Notes under the pieces: generated by a model
Database searches by the model: none
Told to the model about the DNA's origin: nothing
Seen by the model: only the letters and a program-made list of their open reading frames with translations
Assembly: GCA_964493245.1 (NCBI GenBank)
Contig: CAZBNB010000003.1
Location: 1 to 64,000 of the forward strand
Length of the DNA: 64,000 nt
Direction: 5' to 3'
Origin: CAZBNB01 sp964493245
Lineage (GTDB): Bacteria; Pseudomonadota; Gammaproteobacteria; Legionellales; Legionellaceae
Position numbers and translations under genes: made by a program
Shown here: piece by piece, positions 37,421-46,580 of the stretch
Position numbering within the stretch: position 1 is the first letter of the stretch
Layout: the number at the start of each line of letters is the position of its first letter

Positions 37421-38461
37421 ATGCATAAAGAGAACCCCTGTGGCTTAGATGGCTTTGCCTTTTTAGAGTTTTCGGCTCCCGACAAACAATTACTCATCAA
37501 TCAATTTAACAGCATGGGTTTCTTACCAACCGCGCAGCATCAAGATGCACCGATTACACGTTATGAACAAGGAAAAATTCAATTCATTTTAAACGCCACT
37601 GAAAATACACAAGCAGCACGTCATGCGAGCGTACATGGTGCAGGTGCTTGTGCCATGGGATTTCGTGTCGCGGATGTAGAGAAAGCCTTTTCTTATGCAA
37701 TTCAACATGGTGCAGTAGAGTTCAATGATAGCAGCGCTTATCCTAATGGCCTGCCAGCCATTGATGCGATTGGTGGTAGTGTGATTTACTTTGTTGATGA
37801 CCACCATCAACCATTTGCCAAACACTGGCAATCAGATACCAAACTGACACAACCCAATCAAGGCAGTGGTCTTGTCAGTATCGATCATCTCACCCATAAC
37901 GTCTTCAGAGGCAACATGGACAAATGGGCTGATTTTTATGAGGCGATTTTTAATTTTAAAGAGATTCGCTTCTTTAATATTGTTGGCCAACTGACAGGAC
38001 TGGTTAGCCGAGCGCTCAGTAGCCCGTGTGGAAAAATTAAAATTCCATTGAACGAATCAAAAGATGACAAGTCACAAATTGAAGAATTTTTACATGATTA
38101 CAAAGGTGAAGGCATTCAACACATTGCTTTGTCTACTGAAAATATTCATCATACCGTCAGTTCGTTGCAACAAAGTGGTGTTAAATTCCTCGATGTGCCA
38201 GACACGTACTATGAGATGATTGATGATCGTATTCCATGGCATCACGAATCGATACCAGAACTACAATCAAGAAAAATCCTGATTGATGGCGAGAAAGATC
38301 CCAAGCTCGGCTTATTGTTACAAATCTTCACAGAAAATGTCTTTGGGCCGGTATTTTTTGAAATTATTCAGCGGAAAGGAAACCAAGGCTTCGGTGAAGG
38401 AAACTTTCAAGCCTTGTTCGAAGCGATTGAACGTGATCAAATTAGACGAGGCACATTATGA
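37421..38461 (+). CDS. hpd: 4-hydroxyphenylpyruvate dioxygenase
   Basis: 346-residue Fe(II) dioxygenase making homogentisate from 4-hydroxyphenylpyruvate in tyrosine breakdown; in Legionella the same protein (Lly, legiolysin) causes brown pigment. Iron ligands are the His in SIDHLTHNV, the His in GIQHIALST and the Glu in FFEIIQRKG; the C-terminal helix GNQGFGEGNFQALFEAIE is diagnostic. The stop overlaps the next ATG (ATGA-type, 4 bp). Confidence 0.96.
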   Translation: MHKENPCGLDGFAFLEFSAPDKQLLINQFNSMGFLPTAQHQDAPITRYEQGKIQFILNATENTQAARHASVHGAGACAMGFRVADVEKAFSYAIQHGAVEFNDSSAYPNGLPAIDAIGGSVIYFVDDHHQPFAKHWQSDTKLTQPNQGSGLVSIDHLTHNVFRGNMDKWADFYEAIFNFKEIRFFNIVGQLTGLVSRALSSPCGKIKIPLNESKDDKSQIEEFLHDYKGEGIQHIALSTENIHHTVSSLQQSGVKFLDVPDTYYEMIDDRIPWHHESIPELQSRKILIDGEKDPKLGLLLQIFTENVFGPVFFEIIQRKGNQGFGEGNFQALFEAIERDQIRRGTL

Positions 38462-39462
38462 AACTAGCCAGTTTAAAATCTGCTCGTGATGGCATCTTGT
38501 GTGTGGTTAATCGTGATTTGACACATGCTATCAGGGTTTCAGAAATCGCTCTCACGATGCAAGCGGCATTGGACAATTGGCTAGCGGTTAAACCCGCACT
38601 AGAAAAGGTCTACGCACAACTCAATGCTGGTTCACTGGCAGGCGCTTTCCCCTTTTGTGCTAAAGACATGGCAGCTCCTCTGCCGCGGGCTTACCAATGG
38701 GCTGATGGCAGTGCTTACGTGAATCACGTTGAACTGGTAAGAAAAGCACGGGGCGCTGAAATGCCAGAAAATTTTTGGCATGATCCATTGATGTATCAAG
38801 GGGGCTCAGATGCATTTTTAGGCCCACAAGATCCCATTGTGATGTCAGATGAAGCATTTGGGATTGATTTTGAATCAGAAGTGGCGGTTATTACGGGCGA
38901 TGTGCCTATGGGTATTGATGCGACAGCAGCGGCCTCGCACATTCGCTTACTCATGCTTGTCAACGATGTTTCGTTACGTAATCTAATCCCCAATGAGCTT
39001 GCCAAAGGATTTGGCTTTTTTCAATCCAAACCGGCTAGCAGCTTCTCTCCCGTCGCGATCACGCCCGATGAGTTAGATCCTTATTGGGATGGAGGCCGCG
39101 TTCATTTACCATTAGTCAGCACACTGAATGGCAAACAATTTGGTGAGCCCAATGCTGGCGTTGATATGACATTTTCTTTTCCAGAATTAATTGCCCATGC
39201 AGCCAAAACACGGCAACTATGCGCAGGTACCATTATCGGTTCCGGAACAGTTTCTAACACCGATCGCAGTAAAGGTTCATCCTGCATTGCAGAAAAACGT
39301 ATGTTGGAAATATTAGAGTCAGGACAGGCAATAACGCCTTTTATGCATTTTGGTGATACGATTCGCATTGAAATGTTTAATCTGGATGGAAAAAACCTTT
39401 TTGGAACCATTGAACAAACCGTTGAGCAATCTGGTTCTGAAAAACGAGAAGAAAAAAAATGA
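38458..39462 (+). CDS. Fumarylacetoacetate hydrolase family protein
   Basis: 334-residue FAH-family hydrolase, the short bacterial type found in tyrosine operons, cleaving fumarylacetoacetate to fumarate and acetoacetate. Metal residues are seen around FGIDFESEVAVITGD, and the catalytic core in LAKGFGFFQSKPASSFSPVA and TIIGSGTVSN. It overlaps hpd and maiA by 4 bp each. Family firm; exact substrate from context. Confidence 0.9.
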   Translation: MKLASLKSARDGILCVVNRDLTHAIRVSEIALTMQAALDNWLAVKPALEKVYAQLNAGSLAGAFPFCAKDMAAPLPRAYQWADGSAYVNHVELVRKARGAEMPENFWHDPLMYQGGSDAFLGPQDPIVMSDEAFGIDFESEVAVITGDVPMGIDATAAASHIRLLMLVNDVSLRNLIPNELAKGFGFFQSKPASSFSPVAITPDELDPYWDGGRVHLPLVSTLNGKQFGEPNAGVDMTFSFPELIAHAAKTRQLCAGTIIGSGTVSNTDRSKGSSCIAEKRMLEILESGQAITPFMHFGDTIRIEMFNLDGKNLFGTIEQTVEQSGSEKREEKK

Positions 39463-40085
39463 TAAAGCTTTATGATTATTACCGCTCATCTTGTAGCTAT
39501 CGCGTACGTATTGCGTTAAATTTGAAAGGAATTGACTATGATAAGATTCCGATTCATTTAGTACAAGATGGTGGCATGCAAAATCAACCCAGCTATCGGG
39601 CACTGAATCCACAAGGCTTAGTGCCCAGCTTAGATACGGGTGAGCACATTATCACGCAATCATTGGCCATTATCGAATATTTAAACGATATCGAACCCTC
39701 CCCACCATTACTCCCGCCTAATCCACTAGAGCGCGCTGAAATACGTAGTCTTGCATTATTGATTGCTTGTGAAATTCACCCGTTAAATAATTTACGGGTG
39801 TTGAACACATTGAAAGAAAATTTTCACGCTGATGAAAGTGCTATCACTGCTTGGTATCATCAGTGGTTAAAGGCGGGCTTTGACGCCTTAGAAAAGCGTT
39901 TATCCGCTTTACCTCGAGAGAAACCGGTTTGTTTCAAATCAGACATATCACTTGCTGACATTTGCTTAATTCCGCAAGTTTACAACGCCATGCGCTTTGA
40001 GTTTTCTTTGGAGAATTATCCGTTAATCATGGCTATCAACGAGTATTGTCTGAGTTTACCTGCGTTTCAAAATGCTAGTCCGTGA
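39459..40085 (+). CDS. maiA: Maleylacetoacetate isomerase (GST zeta class)
   Basis: 208-residue zeta-class glutathione transferase isomerising maleylacetoacetate to fumarylacetoacetate. The zeta motif YYRSSCSYRVRIALNLKGI is at the N-terminus, then NPQGLVPSLDTGEHIITQSLAI and the C-terminal SLADICLIPQVYNA. Last gene of the operon. No homogentisate 1,2-dioxygenase is present in the window, leaving a gap between hpd and this step. Confidence 0.95.
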   Translation: MIKLYDYYRSSCSYRVRIALNLKGIDYDKIPIHLVQDGGMQNQPSYRALNPQGLVPSLDTGEHIITQSLAIIEYLNDIEPSPPLLPPNPLERAEIRSLALLIACEIHPLNNLRVLNTLKENFHADESAITAWYHQWLKAGFDALEKRLSALPREKPVCFKSDISLADICLIPQVYNAMRFEFSLENYPLIMAINEYCLSLPAFQNASP

Positions 40086-40163
40086 TAAAATGCCCGGAGA
40101 GAATACGTAAGTATTGACTCCGCACGAGGGAACGGTTACCACATTTTTCCAAGATCAAACTAT

Positions 40164-40598
40164 CTAATACCGTAAAAAAAGCAGCGTGCCACCACCAAAT
40201 ATAAACACCCAAAAGCCACGGGCCAGCATCACAAAGCCGATGAAAACGGCAATCATTGAAAACCAGTAGTACCCAGGGCCATTCATCATGATTTTACACA
40301 AACGAAACATCCGTTCTGGAAAAAATAACCAAAACAATGCATTAATAAAAACCAGCCAACACATGATGGTTACATAAACCGTCGGTTTTAATACCCAAAC
40401 ATTGTGGGTATCGACCAGAATAATACCAATAATGAGATTCAACAACGAAAACAAAGTAATACACGGATTATCTATCTTGAGCGCATTTAATATTTTGCGG
40501 TAATAAGTTGATTGGCCAAGTAAAGCAAGACCAGTAATAAATAAAAATAAACCAAACAGCTGTGACAACATAAAGGTGTACACTAATGTCGTTTGCAT
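40164..40598 (-). CDS. Four-helix integral membrane protein, unknown
   Basis: 144 residues almost entirely of four hydrophobic helices joined by short loops, with PERMFRLCKIM between the third and fourth. GGAGC lies upstream of the ATG (reverse strand AAAAGGAGCAGCA). Convergent with maiA, divergent from the toxin-antitoxin pair. No family recognised. Confidence 0.65.
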   Translation of the reverse strand: MQTTLVYTFMLSQLFGLFLFITGLALLGQSTYYRKILNALKIDNPCITLFSLLNLIIGIILVDTHNVWVLKPTVYVTIMCWLVFINALFWLFFPERMFRLCKIMMNGPGYYWFSMIAVFIGFVMLARGFWVFIFGGGTLLFLRY

Positions 40599-40737
40599 TG
40601 CTGCTCCTTTTGTCTAATCCCGCATCTTATGAACAAAAAATATTCTTTATAAGAAATTAATAGTCTGAATTTAGCGAAAATGCAAATTGCGAGTGTCTTA
40701 GCATATTGAAAGCAATACCACAAAAATCAATCACAAA

Positions 40738-40766
40738 TTGTAAACTTAGTTTACATTGGCTATAAT
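40738..40766 (+). promoter_or_regulatory. Promoter with overlapping palindromic operator of the toxin-antitoxin operon
   Basis: TTGTAA (40738-40743), 17-bp spacer, TATAAT (40761-40766). The perfect palindrome TGTAAAC-TTA-GTTTACA (40739-40755) covers the -35 box and part of the spacer. This is where an autorepressing antitoxin would bind to block RNA polymerase. The first gene starts about 30 bp downstream. Confidence 0.75.
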
Positions 40767-40795
40767 ATATGTGTTGTTAAAATGAGTAAATAGCA

Positions 40796-41149
40796 ATGCC
40801 TAATAAACCAATAAAAAAAACAGATAAAGAATTATTCACATTAATCGAGGAAAAAATAACACAAAAAGAATATATTTTTCTATCACACGCTAATCAAAGA
40901 ATGAGGGAAAGAAAAATATCTGAGCTTGATGTCATTTATTTATTGTCTGGAAAAAAAGGATACAATAGAAAACGTAATAAGAAAAAAGATATTTTTGAAC
41001 TGTTTTCAATTTGCGAAAAGTCTCAAGATTGGAAATATTGTATCGAAGGCAATGACATAGATGGCCGCTCATTAAGAGTTATTATTACTTTTACAGAGGA
41101 TTTAATGCCTATTATTACAGTAATTAAAATTGATGGAGTAACTCAATGA
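40796..41149 (+). CDS. DUF4258-like putative toxin
   Basis: 117-residue basic protein. The segment FLSHANQRMRERKISELDVIYLL followed by WKYCIEGNDIDGRSLRVIITF and IITVIKI matches the DUF4258 pattern (RelE/MqsR-like small RNase folds). It is the first gene of a two-gene operon, with the toxin upstream of the antitoxin as in mqsRA and higBA. The stop overlaps the next start by 4 bp. The toxic activity, presumably mRNA cleavage, is inferred from family and arrangement. Confidence 0.72.
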   Translation: MPNKPIKKTDKELFTLIEEKITQKEYIFLSHANQRMRERKISELDVIYLLSGKKGYNRKRNKKKDIFELFSICEKSQDWKYCIEGNDIDGRSLRVIITFTEDLMPIITVIKIDGVTQ

Positions 41150-41604
41150 AAACTAAAACTGTGAACAATTATATCTATGAAGGGCTTGGTTTCCCTGTAA
41201 CATTAGATAATGTTGAAATGGTACATTTAGATAATGAGTGGCATCCACGCATAGATGTACAAAAAGTCGCGGATAATGTGATAAAACAATTAGCTGTGCA
41301 AGAAACACGACTAACAGGAGCTCACGTAAAGTTTATACGCTCCTATTTTTCAATGCCTCTACGGGAATTTGGTGAAAAAGTAGTTCATGAGTCGCATATG
41401 GCTGTGAAAAAATGGGAAGATAAGGGAGACTTTGCAACAAAGATGAATGCTAACACTGAGCATGAGTTACGTTTATATATTGTTGAAAAACTCCATTCAA
41501 AGTCACGTGAATCAAAATCAAAGTTTTATGATATCTACATGGCTACAAAACGATTTTTCAATAGTAATGAAAACGCTACTTCAACAACCCATGCCCATGC
41601 ATAA
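41146..41604 (+). CDS. Putative antitoxin with Xre/MqsA-like helix-turn-helix
   Basis: 152 residues. A central HTH is seen at LTGAHVKFIRSYFSMPLREFGEKV, followed by HMAVKKWEDKG, which resembles the MqsA-type DNA-binding region (recognition helix with VxxWE). The N-terminal part (1-60) would bind the toxin. Overlaps the toxin gene by 4 bp (ATGA). Likely to bind the TGTAAAC-TTA-GTTTACA operator. A palindromic repeat follows 46 bp downstream. Confidence 0.72.
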   Translation: MKTKTVNNYIYEGLGFPVTLDNVEMVHLDNEWHPRIDVQKVADNVIKQLAVQETRLTGAHVKFIRSYFSMPLREFGEKVVHESHMAVKKWEDKGDFATKMNANTEHELRLYIVEKLHSKSRESKSKFYDIYMATKRFFNSNENATSTTHAHA

Positions 41605-41650
41605 CGGTAAAAAAATGCCCTCAATACTCTTTGCACATGCGTTTTTTCAA

Positions 41651-41775
41651 ACAGGACTTACGCAAAACATCGACCTCTTCGTTGGGTTTTATTTTTAATT
41701 CGGCCATTTAGTTAGCTAAACTCCCTGATCAAAAATAAAATCTGCCTCGACTTTGATGTTTTGCGTAAGTCCTGT
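41651..41775. repeat. MITE-like palindromic repeat, family P1 (copy A)
   Basis: 125-bp element with terminal inverted repeats ACAGGACTTACGCAAAACAT. The inside holds a second pair (GTTTTATTTTTAATTCGG... with ...AAAAATAAAATCTGCC). About 85-90 per cent like the copies at 48954 and 49654 by eye. Follows the antitoxin gene; no coding capacity. Confidence 0.85.
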
Positions 41776-41873
41776 CAAATCCGCAAATGCGATAGACCAA
41801 AAATAGCATTTTGAAGTTTATTGGGTATATAATGACGCCATCTTATTGTTCATGATTAGGACCTCGATTTTTT

Positions 41874-43277
41874 ATGTCAAATATACCCTCTATCGCTACT
41901 TATTTATCAGGTAAAATACCCGTTGGTTCATCCGTGACGGTTCGCGGTTGGGTGAAAACGCGGCGTGATTCAAAAGCCGGTATTTCTTTTGTTAGCCTGC
42001 ACGATGGATCCTGTCATGCTGCCATACAATTGGTTGTCCCCAACACACTCGATAATTATCAAACAGACATACTAAGGCTTACCGCAGGCTGCTCATTAAT
42101 TGCCACGGGTGAGCTCATCGCTTCCCAAGGTCAAGGACAAGCGATTGAAATGCATGTTTCTTCTTTAGAGGTCGTGGGTTGGGTTGAAAACCCGGACACC
42201 TACCCTATTTCCGCCAAGCGCCATACCCTCGAGTACTTACGTGACGTCGCACATTTACGTCCCAGAACCAATACTATTGGTGCCGTAGCACGCGTTCGAG
42301 ATTGCATATCTCAAGCCGTACATCGCTATTTTCATGAAAATGGTTTTTTGTGGATTCATACGCCCATTATCACCGCCAGTGATTGTGAAGGTGCAGGTGA
42401 AATGTTTCGTGTGAGTACCCTGGACTTGGTTAATTTACCGAAAACCACCGAAGGGAAAATTGATTTTTCACAAGACTTTTTTGGGAAAGAAACCTTCTTA
42501 ACCGTTTCAGGACAATTGAATGTTGAGGCGTATTGCTTAGCATTATCTAAGGTATACACATTTGGCCCTACATTTCGTGCTGAAAACTCCAATACCAGCC
42601 GCCATTTAGCTGAGTTTTGGATGATTGAGCCTGAGCTTGCGTTTGCAACACTGGACGATATTTGTCTACTCAGCCAAGATTTTCTGCGTACACTTTGTAA
42701 AACGGTTTTGGATGAGCGTGCGGATGACATAGCCTTTTTCGATCAATTTATTCAACCAGGTCTTATTGCCAAAATTGAACACATGGCTAATGCGGATTTT
42801 GCTGTGATGACATATAGTGAAGCCATTAAAATCCTATTGGAAGCAAAACAATCTTTTGATTATCCAGTAGAATGGGGGCTTGATTTACAATCAGAGCATG
42901 AGCGTTACTTAGCTGAAAATCATTGTAAAAAACCAGTGATTTTGACAGATTATCCTGCTGAAATTAAGAGCTTTTACATGCGGTTAAGTGAAGATGGCCG
43001 TACCGTTGCTGCGATGGACGTTCTGGCTCCCGGCATTGGTGAAATCATTGGCGGCAGTCAACGTGAAGAGCGGTTAGATGTCTTAGATCAGCGTATGCAA
43101 GCATGTGGATTAGACGTTGAACGCTATCAATGGTATCGAGACTTGCGTCGCTATGGCACTGTTCCCCATGCCGGTTTTGGATTGGGATTAGAAAGACTGA
43201 TTAGTTATGTTACTGGCGTTAACAATGTCCGCGATGTCATTCCATTTTCGCGCACACCTGGAAATGCAGATTACTAA
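41874..43277 (+). CDS. asnS: Asparaginyl-tRNA synthetase
   Basis: 467-residue class IIb aminoacyl-tRNA synthetase charging tRNA-Asn. N-terminal OB-fold anticodon-binding domain (VTVRGWVKTRRDSKAGISFVSLHDGS) and catalytic domain with motif 2 (FGPTFRAENSNTSRHLAEFWMIEPE) and motif 3 (GFGLGLERLISYVTGVNNVRDVIPFSRTPG). Length equals E. coli AsnS (466). A hairpin follows the stop. Confidence 0.98.
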   Translation: MSNIPSIATYLSGKIPVGSSVTVRGWVKTRRDSKAGISFVSLHDGSCHAAIQLVVPNTLDNYQTDILRLTAGCSLIATGELIASQGQGQAIEMHVSSLEVVGWVENPDTYPISAKRHTLEYLRDVAHLRPRTNTIGAVARVRDCISQAVHRYFHENGFLWIHTPIITASDCEGAGEMFRVSTLDLVNLPKTTEGKIDFSQDFFGKETFLTVSGQLNVEAYCLALSKVYTFGPTFRAENSNTSRHLAEFWMIEPELAFATLDDICLLSQDFLRTLCKTVLDERADDIAFFDQFIQPGLIAKIEHMANADFAVMTYSEAIKILLEAKQSFDYPVEWGLDLQSEHERYLAENHCKKPVILTDYPAEIKSFYMRLSEDGRTVAAMDVLAPGIGEIIGGSQREERLDVLDQRMQACGLDVERYQWYRDLRRYGTVPHAGFGLGLERLISYVTGVNNVRDVIPFSRTPGNADY

Positions 43278-43287
43278 CGGCACAATA

Positions 43288-43316
43288 AAGCTTTCAAAGT
43301 ACTTCTTTGAAAGCTT
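43288..43316 (+). terminator. Stem-loop after asnS
   Basis: A perfect 12-bp stem (AAGCTTTCAAAG / CTTTGAAAGCTT) around a 5-base loop, 11 bp after the asnS stop and before the convergent lolD. There is no good U-run, so termination is plausible rather than sure. Confidence 0.5.
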
Positions 43317-43363
43317 GTAATCGTTCAGGTAAGTATTCACATTCATCGAGCATATTTACCCAT

Positions 43364-44041
43364 CTAACCTTTAAGCTGTCCATCTTTTAACGTCAACACC
43401 CTATCCATTTTAGCGGCTAAGCTTTTGTCATGTGTGACAATGACCAAAGCTGTTTGACGTGAGCGATTTAATTCTAGCATCAGATCAAACACTGTTTGTG
43501 CGGTGCTTTGATCTAGATTCCCGGTGGGTTCATCAGCAAACACACAGGCGGGACGGTGCACTAATGCACGTGCAATAGCCACTCGCTGGCGCTCTCCACC
43601 TGATAGCTGAGCAGGCTTATGTGTGAGGCGATGTTCTAAACCTACTTTGACAAGCATTGCTTTGGCTTCTTGCTCAGCCTCTTTTGTCGTGCAATCAGCC
43701 ATTACCAACGGTAATGCCACATTTTCTAGTGCAGAAAACTCTGGTAACAAATGATGAAATTGATAGACAAATCCCAATGTTTGATTACGTAGCGTACAGC
43801 GTTTTTTTTCAGATAAGGCTTGCCAATCTTGTCCTTGTAGCCAAATTTGTCCTGAAGTCGGTTTATCTAGCCCCCCTAACAAATGCAGCAAGGTGCTTTT
43901 CCCTGAACCAGATGGACCAACTATCGCGGTGCGACTACCAACCTGAATGTCAAAATCAACGTGCTTTAATACCGTCACCGGCGCTACGCCATCATGGTAT
44001 GTTTTACTTAATTGATGACAACGAACCAATATATCACTCAT
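43364..44041 (-). CDS. lolD: Lipoprotein-releasing system ATP-binding protein LolD
   Basis: 225-residue ABC ATPase. Walker A GPSGSGKST, signature LSGGERQRVAIARAL, Walker B VFADEPTGNLD, H-loop IVTHDKSL. It powers release of outer-membrane lipoproteins from the inner membrane. The ATG at 44041 overlaps the lolC-like gene by 8 bp; six additional upstream codons are unlikely. Confidence 0.95.
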   Translation of the reverse strand: MSDILVRCHQLSKTYHDGVAPVTVLKHVDFDIQVGSRTAIVGPSGSGKSTLLHLLGGLDKPTSGQIWLQGQDWQALSEKKRCTLRNQTLGFVYQFHHLLPEFSALENVALPLVMADCTTKEAEQEAKAMLVKVGLEHRLTHKPAQLSGGERQRVAIARALVHRPACVFADEPTGNLDQSTAQTVFDLMLELNRSRQTALVIVTHDKSLAAKMDRVLTLKDGQLKG

Positions 44042-45281
44042 GATGCAATGCCTCCGCAATCACTGTTTTTGATGCTCGCCACGCTGGGTAAATAGTGGCT
44101 AAAAAACTCATGAGTAACGCCATAACGCACACTTGCCATACATCGCTAAACATAATTTTAGAAGGTAAATAGTCAACAAAATAAATACTAGAAGACAGCA
44201 CGTGCACCCCAAAAAATGACTGTATCGCATTCACAATTTTAGTGGCATTACTGGCTAACAACATACCGCTAACGACACCTAAAAAGACACCAACACACCC
44301 AACCATCATGCCTTGCACAATAAAAATCTTAAGAATCATTGCAGGTGTCGCACCAATCGTGCGTAAAATAGCGATTTCAGCCTGCTTATCGTTGACCACC
44401 ATCACCAAAGAAGAAACCAAATTAAAAGCGGCCACAGCAATAATCAGCAGTAAGATCAGAAACATCATGGTTTTTTCCATTTTAACCGCTTCAAAAAATG
44501 CACCAAACGACTCAGTCCAATTGCCAATTTGATATCCTTCCCCAAGCTGTCTGGCAAGCTTAACGGATAACATAGGTGCTTCATATTCTTCACGAATTTT
44601 CAAACGAATCCCACTGACTTCATCAGAACTCAATTGTAATAGTTTTTGTGCATCAGTCAGGTGGATAAAAGCCAGTTTGGTATCAAAATTGAAGCCTGTT
44701 CCGGCAGAAAAGACCCCTTTCACCGTAAAACGTTTAAAACGTGGCTCCATACCAGCAGGCGTGACATTGGCTTGTGGAATCATCACGGTTAATTGATCCC
44801 CCAATCCCACACCTAAGTTTTCCGCTAAGGCACGCCCTAAAATAATGCCAAAATGATTCAGATTTTCTACTGAACCATTGAGCATTTTATGTTGCAAAGC
44901 CGTAATCGCTTCTTCTGCCTCTGGTAAAATACCTGTCAGCATCATCGGATACACCTGCCCCTCATACGTAATCAAGCCTTGTGCTGATACATAAGGCGCT
45001 ATTGCTTTGATATCAGGTTGATGCGCAATGTCTTTTTCTAACTGCTGCCAATTACGAATCAAGCCATCTTGTCCCGTAATAGTGATTTCTGGTGCCATAC
45101 CAAAAAACCGCTTATGAATCTCTTCATCAAAGCCATTCATCACCGATAAAACCGTAATCAAAACCATCACGCCAACCGCAATGCCTAACATCGAGCTCAA
45201 AGAAATAAAAGAAACGAAATGATTTTTTTTCTGCGCACGCGTGTAGCGCCAACCAATGAATAACGATAGAGGTTTAAACAT
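44034..45281 (-). CDS. lolC: Lipoprotein-releasing system permease LolC/LolE
   Basis: 415-residue permease with one N-terminal and three C-terminal membrane helices around a large periplasmic domain. The N-terminus FIGWRYTRAQKKNHFVSFISLSSMLGIAVGVMVLI and the LSVMNGFDEE segment are typical of LolC/E. Only one such permease is adjacent to lolD; whether it is LolC, LolE or the single LolF type cannot be decided here. Confidence 0.92.
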   Translation of the reverse strand: MFKPLSLFIGWRYTRAQKKNHFVSFISLSSMLGIAVGVMVLITVLSVMNGFDEEIHKRFFGMAPEITITGQDGLIRNWQQLEKDIAHQPDIKAIAPYVSAQGLITYEGQVYPMMLTGILPEAEEAITALQHKMLNGSVENLNHFGIILGRALAENLGVGLGDQLTVMIPQANVTPAGMEPRFKRFTVKGVFSAGTGFNFDTKLAFIHLTDAQKLLQLSSDEVSGIRLKIREEYEAPMLSVKLARQLGEGYQIGNWTESFGAFFEAVKMEKTMMFLILLLIIAVAAFNLVSSLVMVVNDKQAEIAILRTIGATPAMILKIFIVQGMMVGCVGVFLGVVSGMLLASNATKIVNAIQSFFGVHVLSSSIYFVDYLPSKIMFSDVWQVCVMALLMSFLATIYPAWRASKTVIAEALHHE

Positions 45282-45396
45282 AAATTTGAATTCAGCGGAA
45301 TAAAAGATGATTGTACACGGGTTTGTGATTTTATAACATGGACATCACGCAACTGATATGCTCTAATTCCATTTTACTGGTTAGACATGAAAAGTA

Positions 45397-46278
45397 ATGA
45401 CTGCCACCATTCTTGACGGAAAGCGGATTGCTTCGCAACAGCAAAACACGTTAAAAACAGCAATTGAAACCTATACAAATCAAGGACACAGAGCGCCCGG
45501 GTTAGCCGTGATTTTGCTGGGTACCGACCCTGCATCTGCGCTATACGTTGCCAAAAAACGCAAAGCCTGTTCAGATGCAGGTTTAGAGTCTTTTGCTTAC
45601 CATTTGCCAACCGAAACCACTCAACAGGCTTTATTGTCATTGATCCACACGCTGAACCAACAAGAAGAAGTCGATGGGATTCTAGTACAACTCCCGCTAC
45701 CAAAACACATCGATGCAGACGCAATTATTGAGGCTATTAAGCCAAGTAAAGATGTGGATGGATTCCATCCTTATAATTTTGGGCGCTTAGCACAGGGCAA
45801 TCCAACGCTTAGGCCTTGTACACCGTATGGTGTTATCCAGTTGCTACACGCCTATAACATACCAATTAAAGGCAAAAAAGCTGTCGTCATTGGTAAATCT
45901 AACATTGTCGGTCGACCGATGGCTTTAGAATTCTTGCTCGCCGGCGCGACTGTCAGTGTTTGTCATCGTCTGACACGTGAATTAGATGCATATGTTTCGC
46001 AAGCAGATATTGTGGTCAGTGCAACCGGGGTACGCCACGTCATTGAGCTGAGTTGGTTAAACTCAAAACAAATTTTAATCGACGTTGGCATACATCGCTT
46101 GGATGATCTGCGTATTTGTGGCGACATTGATTTTGAGCAAGCAAGACACCGAGTTGCTTGGATTACACCCGTTCCCGGTGGCGTTGGCCCGATGACAGTC
46201 GCAACACTGCTAAACAATACTTTTCAAGCCTACAAATCATCACTCCAATCGAACTCATCGTCTAATTCACCTTCGTAA
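45397..46278 (+). CDS. folD: Methylenetetrahydrofolate dehydrogenase/cyclohydrolase FolD
   Basis: 293-residue bifunctional one-carbon enzyme. Catalytic lysine in YVAKKRKAC, then DGFHPYNFGRLAQG, the NADP fold GKSNIVGRPMALEFLL and the signature TPVPGGVGPMTVATLL. The 3' end overlaps a small reverse-strand gene by 49 bp. Confidence 0.97.
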   Translation: MTATILDGKRIASQQQNTLKTAIETYTNQGHRAPGLAVILLGTDPASALYVAKKRKACSDAGLESFAYHLPTETTQQALLSLIHTLNQQEEVDGILVQLPLPKHIDADAIIEAIKPSKDVDGFHPYNFGRLAQGNPTLRPCTPYGVIQLLHAYNIPIKGKKAVVIGKSNIVGRPMALEFLLAGATVSVCHRLTRELDAYVSQADIVVSATGVRHVIELSWLNSKQILIDVGIHRLDDLRICGDIDFEQARHRVAWITPVPGGVGPMTVATLLNNTFQAYKSSLQSNSSSNSPS

Positions 46279-46436
46279 TCCTCAAGCTCTTGTTTCAAAC
46301 GTCGGCGTTCAAGACGATCTTCTAATTTGCGGCGTACATCACGCTGATGCTCAGATATCTCGACCTCTAAATCTTCTTCTTCCACATTCATATCAGCGTT
46401 ATATAAAGTATCATCATAGTCAATGTTTAAACCCAT
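46230..46436 (-). CDS. PA3496-family small charged protein
   Basis: 68 residues, highly acidic at both ends with a basic helix RRKLEDRLERRRLKQELEDYE in the middle, which matches the conserved core of the short PA3496 family of gammaproteobacteria (described as putative envelope-integrity proteins). GGAGATAATC precedes the ATG. It overlaps the end of folD antisense by 49 bp. The function is not known. Confidence 0.75.
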   Translation of the reverse strand: MGLNIDYDDTLYNADMNVEEEDLEVEISEHQRDVRRKLEDRLERRRLKQELEDYEGELDDEFDWSDDL

Positions 46437-46580
46437 GATTATCTCCGTTACATTTAGCTATCTTCAAATACAGTATAGATTCAAATTGATAAAAATTCAT
46501 ATTAGGGCGTAAAGTCTATTGTCAGCGAAAGCATTCGCGTTTTATACTTGTTGCTCGCAATATCACACAATCGGCTCGCT

